Positions 36,790-47,570 of a DNA stretch of 64,000 nt are shown here, one piece after another. The first letter of the stretch is position 1, and each line of letters opens with the position of its first letter. This DNA is from Lutjanus erythropterus. Its lineage: Eukaryota; Chordata; Actinopteri; Lutjaniformes; Lutjanidae. The DNA lies in NCBI GenBank assembly GCA_020091685.1, contig CM034610.1:9158948-9222947 (forward strand). The letters run 5' to 3'. A model generated the notes under the pieces. The model saw nothing but the letters and a program-made list of their open reading frames with translations. It made no database searches and was not told the origin of the DNA. A program made the position numbers and the translations under genes.

Positions 36790-37767
36790 GTTGCGGTGTC
36801 TACTGACTCTCAGGAGGCCCTGTGTTCAGAGGGAGCGGAGAGCAATGAAGGACTCGTGAATGTGGCCTCTCTGAGCCCCCCTCCATCACCTTCCTCTTCC
36901 TCTCCCTCCAACTCTCCCTCACCCTGCTCCCATCATCATCAGCAGCCCGCTCTCTGCCTGGTCCCCGCCACACCAGGCGCCTCCCCAAAACCCTCGCGCC
37001 CCAGCAGCGTGCACACCCAGCTTCACGACCAACACTGCCTCACCTCCTCCTCCCCGCCCCCTTCGCCTCCCCCGCCCTTACCGGCCAGGCCGCACCAACA
37101 GGAGGAAGCCTCGGTGGATCAGGAAGTGTCCCTCCTCACCCACGCCGGGTTGGCCGGCAGTGATGACGTCATGACTGAGGACAGCGGCGACGGCAGCTAC
37201 ACAGGCTGCCAGGAGAGGCCGAGTCCGTGTTTTAGGCAGCTCAAGAGGTTCCACAGCGCCGATACGCAGGGCCACAGCGCCCTCCTGCCCCGCCCCCGCC
37301 CTTACTCCTGGCTTGATGACCCGCGACGCCACTCCGTGGAGGTGTGCTCCTCCGCAGAGTCCAGCCCCCAGCGCAGCACCACCTCCACCTCCTCCGGCTT
37401 CGTGTCGCGAGCCGACAGCCTGCAGATCCACAGCCAGACTCCCACTCAGATGCCCTCGCCCCGACGCAAGAAGAAGATGAGCCCGCCGTGCATCTCCGTT
37501 GACCCCCCTGACGGACTGGAGCCTCAGCCAGGCCTCTACCCGGGCCTGGGTGGGCTGGGGCTAGCGGGGTTAGGGATGCCCCCTCCTCTGCCCAGCCGGG
37601 ACACCTGCCTGAGGAGGAGAGCGCCCTCCAGTGACTCCAAGGACTCCTTCGACCTGGGAGTCGGAGAAGGTTCGGGACAGGACGGAGGCTCGCCAAACCC
37701 CAACACCAACCCGAAGCTATTGACTCTTCCCAGTTTCTCCTTTGAGAAGACGAGCTCCGAGCACTGA
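36790..37767 (+). CDS. cacna1g: cacna1g last coding exon: distal C-terminal tail and stop
   Basis: The acceptor is tgcttccag|GTTGCG, preceded by about 180 nt of nearly pure pyrimidine; the frame ends at TGA 37765-37767. It has 325 codons and is GC-rich. It opens VAVSTDSQEALCSEGAESNE, related to AAIRTDSLDVQGLGSRED in human Cav3.1. A Ser/Pro/His low-complexity tract follows (about 36868-37080), then an acidic block DDVMTEDSGDGSYTG, LKRFHSADTQG, PYSWLDDPRRHSVEV, RRKKKMSPPCISVDPPD (near 37465) and LRRRAPSSDSKDSFD. It ends LTLPSFSFEKTSSEH. The tail is predicted to be disordered and cytoplasmic. Mammals code this part in more than one exon as far as I recall. Confidence 0.95.
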   Translation, partial: VAVSTDSQEALCSEGAESNEGLVNVASLSPPPSPSSSSPSNSPSPCSHHHQQPALCLVPATPGASPKPSRPSSVHTQLHDQHCLTSSSPPPSPPPPLPARPHQQEEASVDQEVSLLTHAGLAGSDDVMTEDSGDGSYTGCQERPSPCFRQLKRFHSADTQGHSALLPRPRPYSWLDDPRRHSVEVCSSAESSPQRSTTSTSSGFVSRADSLQIHSQTPTQMPSPRRKKKMSPPCISVDPPDGLEPQPGLYPGLGGLGLAGLGMPPPLPSRDTCLRRRAPSSDSKDSFDLGVGEGSGQDGGSPNPNTNPKLLTLPSFSFEKTSSEH

Positions 37768-38495
37768 ACACTGATCCTCCAACACACAGACACACACACG
37801 CACACAGCCGGACGGACCCTCCACACACACAAACACACGATGCACTCTGTGTATCTGTGATGGTGATAGTTCTAGTAATAATGCTGTAGAGAGTAATAAT
37901 GGTAAAACTACAACAAACAGTGAAAACATCCTTGGTTTCATGAGGAGTGCAGTACTGTAGTAGTGTGACCATCCCTTGTCTTTGTATTGTTACTGCCAAA
38001 ACAACCAGAGAAGAAGAAGAGAACATATGGAACGACAACACAAACATGACGACTGTTTCTCTTCTGCTAAGCCTGCATGCCACTGGCTGCAGCTTGACCC
38101 CAGAACCTCTGGAGTGACATCAGCACCGGGGATTTGGCGCCCTCTGTGGCCGCTCTCTGAACTGCCTGGTGTCGCACAGGGTGGGCTTTGCCCGGTCAGT
38201 GGAGGTACAAAGCAATATGAACGTTTTAGAGACACTATTTTCTTAAATTATTGGGCCATAGTGTTTGTACAGGATGTTGTTTTTTAATTTGATTCGATTG
38301 TTCTTTTCATGTCTTTTTGTGATTTTCTTTTTGGTTTGTCTTTGTCTCTTTTTTTCACTGTAGGATATTTCTAGCTTTCTTGGTTTACTGAGGAAAGTGA
38401 ACGTTTTTCAAAGTGCTGAAAACCATGTATTTGTAGGAATAATATATAAATATATATATAAAAAACAAGTCATTAAACTGAGCTTGGATTTTTAA
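37768..38495 (+). other. cacna1g: cacna1g 3' UTR (3' end inferred)
   Basis: This region follows the stop codon. It holds CA-rich sequence (37780-37840), a stretch open in several frames by chance, and a T-rich end with an AT repeat at 38445-38465. The 3' end is inferred from ATTAAA at 38472-38477, with cleavage expected 10-30 bases later. No AATAAA lies nearer to the stop. Longer or shorter mRNA ends cannot be excluded. Confidence 0.65.
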
Positions 38496-38531
38496 GCACA
38501 CACATTGGACCGTGGTGGTGTGATTGTTGGA
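38472..38531 (+). terminator. Probable poly(A) signal and GU-rich downstream element
   Basis: ATTAAA, the commonest variant hexamer, is at 38472-38477. The G/T-rich stretch gtggtggtgtgattgttgg at 38513-38531 is placed as expected for a cleavage-stimulation element. Confidence 0.6.
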
Positions 38532-38579
38532 GGCTAACGGAGGCTGCCCTGGAAGTTTTTTTTTTACTGACTACTTGAT

Positions 38580-39002
38580 CACTGTAAAAAAAAAAAAAAA
38601 AAAATTGCTGCAATTCAAAATTGTAAGGCAACTTACTGTGATCAATTTTTTAAACTTTAAAAAAGTTTTGCTAACCTATTATCTTAAGTTGAAATAATGT
38701 CCTTTTCTTGTTTAGATAAACTTGAATCACAGTGAGCTGTAAACTTTATTTGTCATGATTTGGGTGAGTGAAAATTAAATGGTTTCAATTTAAAAAATTT
38801 AAATCAATAACTCAATTTTTTTTGCAGTTTCTAAGACTCAAAGATTCAAGTTTATCTAAAGAAATGTAAATTATCCCAACAAAGGATTAGTAATTGACAA
38901 AACTTCAAAACTTAAGTTTGAGTTTGGCTCAAAGGTCAAAACTCCATTACAGTAAATTGCCTTGAAGTTTCGAGTTTTCTCAACCTCTTCATTTTTACAG
39001 TG
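38580..39002 (+). mobile_element. Palindromic MITE (CACTGTAAAA ends), 423 bp
   Basis: Begins CACTGTAAAAA, ends TTTTTACAGTG. Inner arms also pair: gtttagataaacttgaatc near 38713 with gattcaagtttatctaaag near 38842. No coding capacity. It lies about 85 bases after the inferred cacna1g mRNA end. Confidence 0.75.
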
Positions 39003-39109
39003 GTTCTCAAGTGTTTCAGAAAGCCCCAAAGTCTGTGCACAGAATGTTAAGACAGGCCAAAGATCTATTTCAGAAAAACTGCAATTTAAAACCGTTGTCT
39101 TAGGGCTCT

Positions 39110-39590
39110 TTCACACCTGTACTCATCGAAACAAAGGGGCTAACTAGAACCATAAAGGGTTCTTGAGCTTGGGCTACACTTTGAATTATCTGTGAAAGGT
39201 TTCACCCCAAACCCTCTATGAGAGGTTTTAAAGAGAACCTTTCTGTTGTGTAATGGTTCCATCCAGAACCTTTCCACCTTCTACGGTTGCTAACAAGAAT
39301 CCACATAAAGGGCTCTATCAAGAACCCCTTTATATTCCAGTGGTTTCATCTAGAACCCATCATGGGGTTCTCCTAAGAACCCTTTTATATCATGGTACAA
39401 AGAACCCTTGACAAAAGTGTTCTTGAAGGATTTCACCAATCCTTGAAGAACTCTTTATTCTAAAAATTCATGAAACCTTTAGTCTGACTAAAGACCTGTC
39501 TTCAAAATGTGGTTCTTCAGAAAATGGTTCTGGGTAGTTCCTCAGCCCTTCAGGAAGAAACCTTTTGGAACCTTGATTTCTGAAAGTGTA
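39110..39590 (-). repeat. AGAACC-rich dispersed repeat, copy 2, inverted
   Basis: Read on the - strand, it carries gtttcttcctgaagggctg, gtcaagggttctttgtacc and tctagatgaaaccactggaat in the same order as 2583-3350. The tandem part is shorter here. It seems to be inserted within or beside another element that begins ggctctttcacacctgta at 39104. Confidence 0.7.
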
Positions 39591-42264
39591 CCTCATTTGG
39601 TTCAGATTTTGGACAATTGATCACAATTTGGACTAAACAGCAGACCCTTGGTCCAACCAAAAGAGGGGTTCGGGTTCCCGGTCCACATCAAATTGAGACC
39701 ATAATTTGGTTCCTTTTTAGTGCAAAAACATTTTTGGATGGTTCAGACTTTTGGACAAATTTCTGGCAAAAGGAAAACAACACAACAAAACGAACTGAGC
39801 AGAGGAGCAGACCAAATGTTTAATTGACATTTGGTGCGACGACTTCATAAAGTTGGTTTGGGGAAAAAGCAACAATTCAGACACGTTTCAAGTATTTTCA
39901 AAGAGGATGAAAGAGAGAGGAAAGGACCTTTACTTTTTATGTCCAGGTGTGTGTGTTTGCAGCAGATTTATATCCCTCTGGACAACAGAGATTAATGACC
40001 TTTCTGCACATTTCATCTCTGAGTGAAGAAGGGACTGTCACTGCAGAAACACGACTCTCAGGTCACACAAACACACAAGCATAAATAAATATGACCTCAT
40101 GAGACACGGCTGATTCTTTTTACTGATGTCTAAAGGTGAGTAAAATGTTGGTTTTCATTGTATTTCTAAGGAAGATTTATCATTAATACAACGGACTATA
40201 TTACATAAGTAACATAGATCAACTGAGGTCAGTGCTGTTGTTTTACTTTTTACTGTTTTACTGCATTAATGAGGTAACGGCATAGCTGCTGCTGCTATCA
40301 ACCCTAATCCATCAGTTCTAAAGCTACAGAGCCAATGTGCTCCCCAAAAATGTAATGTAACAAGTTGATACCATGCTGACACAACAAAAACTGTGATTGG
40401 TCAGCTTGGGCTAATTTGTGTTTTCTCCTACAAATCTCTTAGTGGTAGTGGAGAGTGCTAGTGGTGAAGACAGTGTTAAGGAAGTTGAAGCAAGACTGAA
40501 AGTTGAAAGTTTAAAAAGTTATATAGAGCCTTCTGTGGCTCCAGTGGGAACGTGTGAACTGTTCTCAAGTGATGTCACTTGAGGTAGCATCAAGTTTGAA
40601 AAGGAAAAAAAAAAATCTGGCAGGGTGGGCTTAGTAGAAAAAAAGTAAAGTTACCAGGCCTCTGTAGCTGCCCCTTCATTTCTATTTGAGGGCCCAGGCT
40701 ACATTAGCTGCTACTTGCTCAACACACCTGAATCTCCAATCCAATTGTTGCGGGCTGAGTTGCATTGTAGGTATTGTATGCATTGGGGAAAAAAAGCCAT
40801 CCATTATGACATTATAGGACTGGAATGCTAAATTACCTTCAAACAGGACTTGAACCAATCACATATGTTCAGGGCAAGACTTACCATTAAGTAAAGATCA
40901 TTAATTGCCATTAGCCCCAAGCTATCTCATAAATATGGTTTGCTTTGCTTTTTGCAAATTAATTATGTCTTTCTAAAATTCCATACGCTGCAATGGCTTG
41001 TATGTAAAGGAATCAGGATGGTTTCCACATCACTATCCACAATGCTTGCTTGTGCGAGCAACAGAATACTGATTGCAGTTCACTTAACGGCCACGGCGTG
41101 TCATTAATCAGAAGGATTTACTGAAAACTCCACACAGTACCTTTAACTTTCAAAGGAGAAAACTGTACGGGTTTGCTTTCATAAAAACAAGCAGCGAGCA
41201 GCGCCGTAGAGCAGGATAGATCATCATGTAGCACTGACAAAGAGGCCGCTTTCCCCAAAATCTGCTGTTTTCTTTAATCATCAGTTAGTGGAGACTGATG
41301 AAGGCTGCACACAGGGTGCATTGTTTTAAATTATCTGCACCTCGTGTCTATTGTTATCACTGGCTTGGGAGCAAGTTAAAGAGCGTCAGCTGTATATCGG
41401 ATCAAAACTGATGTCTCGTGGGATGTTCCTCCACTTGGAACAGGTTCTCCGTCTTCCCCTTCCCACAATAGCAAAGGTTATTTATAACATTATCTCTTTA
41501 TGTGTTGATTTTAAGTCCTTCAGTCCCAGATGCATAATTGCATACGTCAGCGAGAATGATGTAACGCTGGTTTCACTCTGAGCTCTCGCTCTGTTTGTTA
41601 CAACACCAGTGTTGTGACATACAGAACATTAACAGCAGATAAATGTGGTGGGAGCCTAAAATATCCGGCCTGCTTTCAGCAGAAACAAACAACTGCGCGC
41701 GCTTAAAGAAACATGAACCTGAACTGAAAAGAACATAACAAGCAAAGCTTTAAAACATTATTATGCAACATTCATTTCTGCTGTTAACAATCAGTATGAG
41801 TTGTCATAACAAACAGTGCAAAAATTATGTTTTATAGAGATTTCATGTTAACTTTAATACAGCGCTCACAATCTAAAGACACAAACCAAAGCGTATCCAC
41901 AGTGATCTGGGCTCTTCTTCAAAGTGTAAATATTTGCATGAGAATGAATTAAATCATTAACTAGATGTGATTAAGAAAGTGCTTAGATCTCTGCAGGAGT
42001 GGAAGAGAACTCCTAAGGCAATTGTGGTTAATAAACAACCATCTTTGGAGACTGACATGCTGGTGTGAGCGTGTTAGGTAGAAACAAAGCAGCTTTAAAC
42101 CGCGGTAATGACACATTCATATCATTTAGAGGGCTCCTGCTGCTAGAGACACAAAACCACAAAGTACAACTCGGCCCACTGACAGACTGAGACACTGTTA
42201 CGTTAGTTTGCACTGATGTTTCAAAGGCAGATGAAAGATGGAGTCCTATTTTGAAAAGGTAGAA

Positions 42265-42700
42265 GTGTGGACTCTTTTTACATGACTTAAATTCGAGTCT
42301 CAAATCTCCAATCACAAATTTGATGACTTCAGACAAAATCAAAAAAGACTTTCAACTGGGCTTAGACTTTAAAGGAGATGTATGTAAGACCCTAGCTTTC
42401 AAAAATGAGTATTGCAGTACAAATAGTTGGAGCCTAGATACACTGAATAGTTGAATAGTTTAATGTGTATACTTTTCTGGTTGAAGCATCTTGTTTCCAA
42501 TATTTCAACTCAGAATATTTCCTTAATCTCTGATGATATATCATGGTCATTTTATGATATAGTACAGTAAATATATGACATACACCACTGACATGTAACT
42601 TCATTCGGACTTGAGCTATTTGACTTGAAAATACTTCACCTTCCCCCAAGCCCATAGATGAGAAAGTATGTTACTTAAAAAGTGTGCCGCTAATCAGTGC
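42265..42700 (-). repeat. Dispersed repeat shared in inverse with 50230-50430
   Basis: On the - strand 42600-42660 reads gggcttgggggaaggtgaag then tattttcaagtcaaatagct, matching gagcttgggggaaggtatca and ttttcaagtcaataggctca near 50283. The stretch is rich in the words caagtc and gacttga. Class unknown. Confidence 0.55.
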
Positions 42701-44034
42701 ATTTCCCTTCACTTCCTGAACCAGTGACGTTGACCCATTCTCAGAAAGTTGATACTTAATTCCCATGATCCACTTTGTTTTAACCAATCACAAAAAGCAT
42801 CCATTCAGGCCACAGGACAGAACCATGAAGAGCTCATGTTACATTGCTGAGCTTCAGTTGGACCAAATGATACCAAAGATTGTTTTAGTTTCCGTACAAA
42901 AACTATGTGGAGGTCGACAAAAAGCGAATTTGCAAATTACAGACAGAGACGCAGCAGCTTCAAACTTTGTTAAACATCTGAATATCCACAAAGAACGGCA
43001 AGTTAAGGCTCTGTTGTGAAAATGGAATTACAATTTGTTTACTTGTTAAGTTTAGAACTTGAGACTTTTCTGTCTTGACTTGGAACCTGAGTGCAAAGAC
43101 TTTAAACTTACTAGCAAAATAATGACTTGGTCCCACTAACTAACAAAAAACTACAGTTGCAACTGTTGGAATGGTTAAGAAGTCTTAATTTCAATCCATA
43201 TGGATTCTGGAAATACCCCCAAAACTCTGTGTATTTATTTCTTGGATAACTGGGAGCTTAGTTTAGTAAAGTTCTCATGTGTGATGGTAACACGTAGGAC
43301 ACACAGCTGCTGATGCATTCAAATGTTCTTAAGGGGTCTGTGTGTTAGTGTGCATACAGGTTGCATACTCATTGAAATGGAGAGCTGCTCTGGTAACAGT
43401 GTGTCCCTGTCAGGGATAAGAGTACTGACAACAGTTATAAATAAGGTTGGTGATTGAAAGTGGCATCACTTTAAACAACAAGCAAAAACTGCGCCCCTAT
43501 ATATTGTATGTGTAAATATCCTGAACTGATGTTTAATGTACATGCTATCCACTGTACAACACCAGTATAGAGTACACCATTAAACGAGAGGACAACATGT
43601 GATGACTGCAGGGTTTAATTCTTTTGCAAGATTTCAGTATTCTACACTCTTCTCGCTCTTCTGAGCTTTTTAATTATGTCTCAGTCTGCGCAGGCAGCCG
43701 TGCATGTATACAAATGAATAAGTGCTTACTTGTTCACACAAAAATGATTAGCGTTAAAGAAAAACTGATATTTTGATCCTTCGCAGCTTGAATTCCAGAT
43801 TAGATTTAAAAGTTTCAAAACTTATCAAAACATCGATAGAAACTTATTGAGCCTCTCCTGGGTTCCTCTTGAAAAATTCACCTCTGAAAATGTATCCAGT
43901 GTGTTTCAAATATTCATAGTTTTTCTATAGCCAGTTTCCGGAGTTTTTTTTTCCTCACTGCTGACTAGAAAAGGAAGCTGCAATGTTTTCACAGCCTCTT
44001 GTCAAGTCTATAACGTGTCGATACTCAAAATATA

Positions 44035-44348
44035 TTTTTTCAGTGGAGCATGCCTTTAAAGCACCCCTTCGAAGCGTGTAGGAGAATCTACGGAGGCCTG
44101 AGAAAAACACAAAATTCTGTATCCAGAGCCAGTGTTTGGTTTGGTTTCGGAGAAATATGACAGTTCTACAAGGTGGCCTCCATGGCAGAGGACCTGCACT
44201 CCCTCTGGATACAAAGATCATTCCAAGGTAAAGAAAACACAACAGTTCTTATTTTTAGGTGCTTAAACATACTTATAAATATTATATTCCATTTCTGCCT
44301 TACTTTGCCAATAAATCCCCTTAAATCTCACACACTGGATCTTTAAAG
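44035..44348 (-). repeat. CACCTGAAAATAAGAA dispersed repeat, nearly full copy
   Basis: Its right end is ctcacacactggatctttaa, the reverse complement of the left end of the copy at 55655 (aaggtccagtgtgtaagatt). Inside are gagccagtgtttggtttggt and gcgtgtaggagaatctacgg. This is a teleost repeat family that I recognise by sequence but cannot name. Orientation is set relative to the copy at 55655. Confidence 0.7.
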
Positions 44349-44511
44349 AGCAATGGGGCTAAAAAACTTTCACTTGCAGCCAAACAAAACCATGTGTGCA
44401 TTTTTTTTCAGCCTTGTTAACAAGGAGCAAACTTCTTTCATCAAGACAAACAGTGGACATTTTGTACCTCTGAATAAGCTCATTAAATCACAGTGCTGCT
44501 TTTAGCTAATA

Positions 44512-44726
44512 GACCTTTTTCACAGCAGTGATTTAGTGTAAACATAGGTGTTACCAATGATACTCATTAAGATCCTCTGCCATGAAGGTCAAACAGAGTG
44601 AGGCTGCTGCTATTTTGCATGTTAGCTCACTGGAAAAGCTCTGCTAATTAGTATCATTGGTAACACCTATGTTTAACCTGCTATTTTGTATCTACTTGAT
44701 ATTTCTGTTGTGAAAAGGGGCTAACC
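44512..44726 (+). mobile_element. Palindromic MITE, ~215 bp
   Basis: Outer ends tagacctttttcacagcag and ctgttgtgaaaaggggcta are inverted copies. Inner arms gtaaacataggtgttaccaa (44538) and ttggtaacacctatgtttaa (44657) pair over about 32 bases including tgatact/agtatca. No coding capacity. Confidence 0.8.
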
Positions 44727-47089
44727 TTAAAATGCTAACATGCTCAAATGTCATGTGACATTCAGTTAGCTAGAGATGCACGTGATTGGGCATCCAGTCA
44801 ATTAAACATTGGTACCTTTACGAGTCAGGACCAGAAATGGTTGGTTAATTATTATCATTAACGTCATTAATTCATCTACCACTCTTTTTCTGTTTTTCCC
44901 AATGAGGAGACAGTACTGTGCCATACGCGGCCGCGTAGAGAAAAGGCACCGTGCGCCGTGTCGTTTTTCCAGCAAAAAGACTTTTTTGTGCAACTGCTCT
45001 GAGCGTCTTAATGAAAGCTTTTAGATACTTTTATTGTGAAGAACTTATACCAAATGACATGTGGTTCACCAGCGTTTTAGAGCCGCTTGATTCAAGACAA
45101 GCCCGTGCAACAATGATGGTCACAGGAACTTTCAAGATATTGTTGTCATAGAAATAAGATCCAAAGGCAGGGGTTTGTTTTTTTTGGTTGTTGTTATTGT
45201 TGTTATGCAGCCTCTCAACACTGGGGCTGCGGTCCCCCCAAAATATGCTACTGCTCAGAAGTAAAACAGTGTCTTGATCTAGAAAATGAAAATAAGGTTG
45301 TATGTAGGCTGTATCAGAATAAACTGGCATATAACCACCCGACTGGAGCAATGTGTATCCACACTCAGCGCAGGCATGTGGATGTTAGCCTGCAAAGAGA
45401 GCAGGCTGCTGGTACTAGCGTTAGCTACATCACAGCAAACCATTATAATGTTTACTGCCACTGAGTGTTTTCTTACTTTCAGGCTAGACAACTAGCCTAA
45501 ACTTAAATTTCTGTTCAACTGAGAAGAAAATTAGTCCCTAGTACTGACACCCCATGGAGTACACTTCTACACTGCTGCAGCAAGACAAAGTTAAAGAACC
45601 AGAAGTCAGGAAAAAAAAGATTTCTTTTAGCTGATGTTAAGTTGCCCTTTAAAACCAGCAATGTTATCTTCATGGTGGTGCTGGAGAAAATGTCAGGGGA
45701 TCACCAAAATCATTAGGCTTCATCTTCAGAGAACAACAAACATCTATACAAACGCTCATAAGATATCTCAGCTTGGATCAAAGTGGCTAAAAATCCTCCA
45801 CTGCTGCAGTAGAAGACATAAAAAAGAACAACAGTCAAGGAACTGGACATCTGCATGAAGCAGGGTGTTGCTGCAATTTGTGTGCCAAGCACACAAAGCA
45901 TTAAAAAAGTTTTTTAAAAATGTATGAAAGTTTTTGAGCCTCATTCATACAAAAAACCTGTTCAAAATGTATGTTTTCTTAGATCTTGAATGAAACACTA
46001 GTGTATAGTGATGTGTGAGACAAATCCCCCATCTTCACATTCAACTGTTTAAATGCATGAAAACCTGAAGAGGCTCTTGAGGAGCTTGAAGTTTTCTTTG
46101 CATATGAATGAGCAGCAGCAAACACTCAGTGCAAGCTGATGCTGGACACTGACAGCTCAGACTGTGGACACTCCTGTCTGGAGAATATCCTCAGAACATT
46201 TGCAATGTAAATGTGGATTGTTTTTTTGTTTTTTGCCAGCAGTGACTGTGTGAATGTTTTTGGTTCTAACATCTTACAGTTTGGCTGCTGATGAATGTTA
46301 ATGTTACAAGGTGGCTTGAAAACTGAGAGGATAAGAAAAGTAAAGTGTTTCATAAATGACGGATACTTTTTAAACTTTACTCCAAAGGAAACTTATTCGG
46401 GTGCATTTACATGAAGGGTTAACCTTCTTGGTGCATCTTGTCTGGGTTGTTATGAACACCAGACTCGAACTCTAGTGTGGACTGAACAACTGCTCTGTAA
46501 TCCACCAATTACAGGAATTTTACCACTGTATGTGCCATTTCATTGGTTAAAAAAAACATTTTCTCTTCCTGTTTTGGTGAGTGGTGAACTAGTAGTGGTT
46601 TGCTACCAAAATGTGGACTGGCACCGGACAAACCTGGGCCCACAACAAAATGACAAACTGCATTATTAAATCATTTTTTAATATCCGCTGTCTTATGAAA
46701 CGTTCATGTACTCTGTCTTCTAAAGTCTGCTGATTTGCACTCCAAGTCAACACCAGCATGAACAGAGCGTGATGGTGCTCTATGCAAATCATGCATGAAC
46801 AATGTCCAAGCACAAACTAGACTGTTTGTCTTTTTACCTGCTGACTGTATGACCAATAATCCACCACAATAATGCACCACATGACATGTGTTTATAATTT
46901 CTGGCGGATTTGAGTTTTGCCTTTGTGAACACAAACCAGACCAGTTAGAAAATCAAAACAATGTGTCATCCTTGCATGGGTGCGATTTAGGAACTGATGC
47001 CAGGTTGCATGAAACCACTTAGGCAAAGGTTTCCTCCTTGGATACTTTAGTGTAGCCGGATGGCTTCTCCCTCCTGGCCACTGCATGGC

Positions 47090-47570
47090 ACTGTGCCAAG
47101 TTCACCGGCGCTGTGGCTGCGGGGCGGCACCTGGTATATCTACATGTACAGGTGGGCGGCCTCACCTTTCCTTCCGCTCAGAGATCTCCTCGTGGAGGCG
47201 GCTGCAACGTGGTGGAGCAGGTGTGTGGCCTGACAGTATTTGTCTGCACAGCATAACCACTTGAACAGGTAATGCGCATTGCCAGTGTAACTCGTTCATG
47301 CGCGCAGTGCGCATTTGGTTACAGCTGTTTCCATCCTGTTTGCGCAGCTGACTGCCGAGACGCCGGGAGACGGGACGCTCCGCTCGGCGTGCTGTGGGTT
47401 GCGTCTGGTGCCTGCATGGTAAGCCGATGTTGTCCGCCTTCGTTACCTTGCTTGTCCTTTGGGCGCTGGTTGATTGTTTTGTATGTTTCCTGCAGTGTAT
47501 TGTGCCGCGGTTTTTGGTGGCTCTCCTCCACCTGCATGTTGCCCCGCTGTGCCTCACCTAAACGGTATAT
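47090..47570. promoter_or_regulatory. CpG-rich block, possible promoter or first exon
   Basis: In AT-rich surroundings, this stretch has many CpG (for example gcgcgcagtgcgcattt, cgagacgccgggagacggga). A consensus donor, CATG|gtaagc, is at 47419-47420, an acceptor-like ttcctgcag ends at 47495, and tatatata lies at 47573. The overlapping open frames (131 aa on the - strand, 100 aa on the + strand) match no protein I know and look like products of base composition. It could equally be a GC-rich repeat. Confidence 0.3.

Larger units (their letters stand above)
6507..38495 (+). other. cacna1g: cacna1g gene, 3' part (T-type calcium channel Cav3.1 alpha-1G)
   Basis: This span covers twelve coding exons plus the 3' UTR. 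The product is the pore-forming subunit of a low-voltage-activated calcium channel in the plasma membrane, which sets rhythmic firing in neurons and pacemaking in heart. Joined, the exons give 904 codons with no stop before the TGA, covering repeat IV and the whole cytoplasmic C-terminal tail. Assignment to Cav3.1 rather than Cav3.2 or Cav3.3 rests on tail signatures: [52 protein letters not shown] and LRRRAPSSDSKD. I recall close counterparts of all of these in human CACNA1G. The 5' exons are outside the window. Teleosts can keep duplicated genes, so whether this is the only cacna1g copy cannot be told from here. Confidence 0.92.
38496..47090. other. Region downstream of cacna1g, no gene seen
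   Basis: AT-rich. Beyond the elements listed separately, 39590-40200 looks like old transposon sequence, and 41100-41700 is non-repetitive and could hold conserved noncoding sequence. Open frames are short, lack splice context and match nothing I know. Confidence 0.6.

Noticed and set aside
37241-38083. 280-aa open frame on the - strand opposite the last cacna1g exon
   Set aside because: It is antisense to a GC-rich coding exon with clear channel homology. Its translation is Arg/Gly/Cys-rich without a known domain, as expected from mirror codon bias.
47162-47557. 131-aa open frame on the - strand in the CpG-rich block
   Set aside because: GC-rich sequence yields long frames by chance; frames overlap on both strands and none has a recognisable domain. 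The block is reported as a possible regulatory region only.
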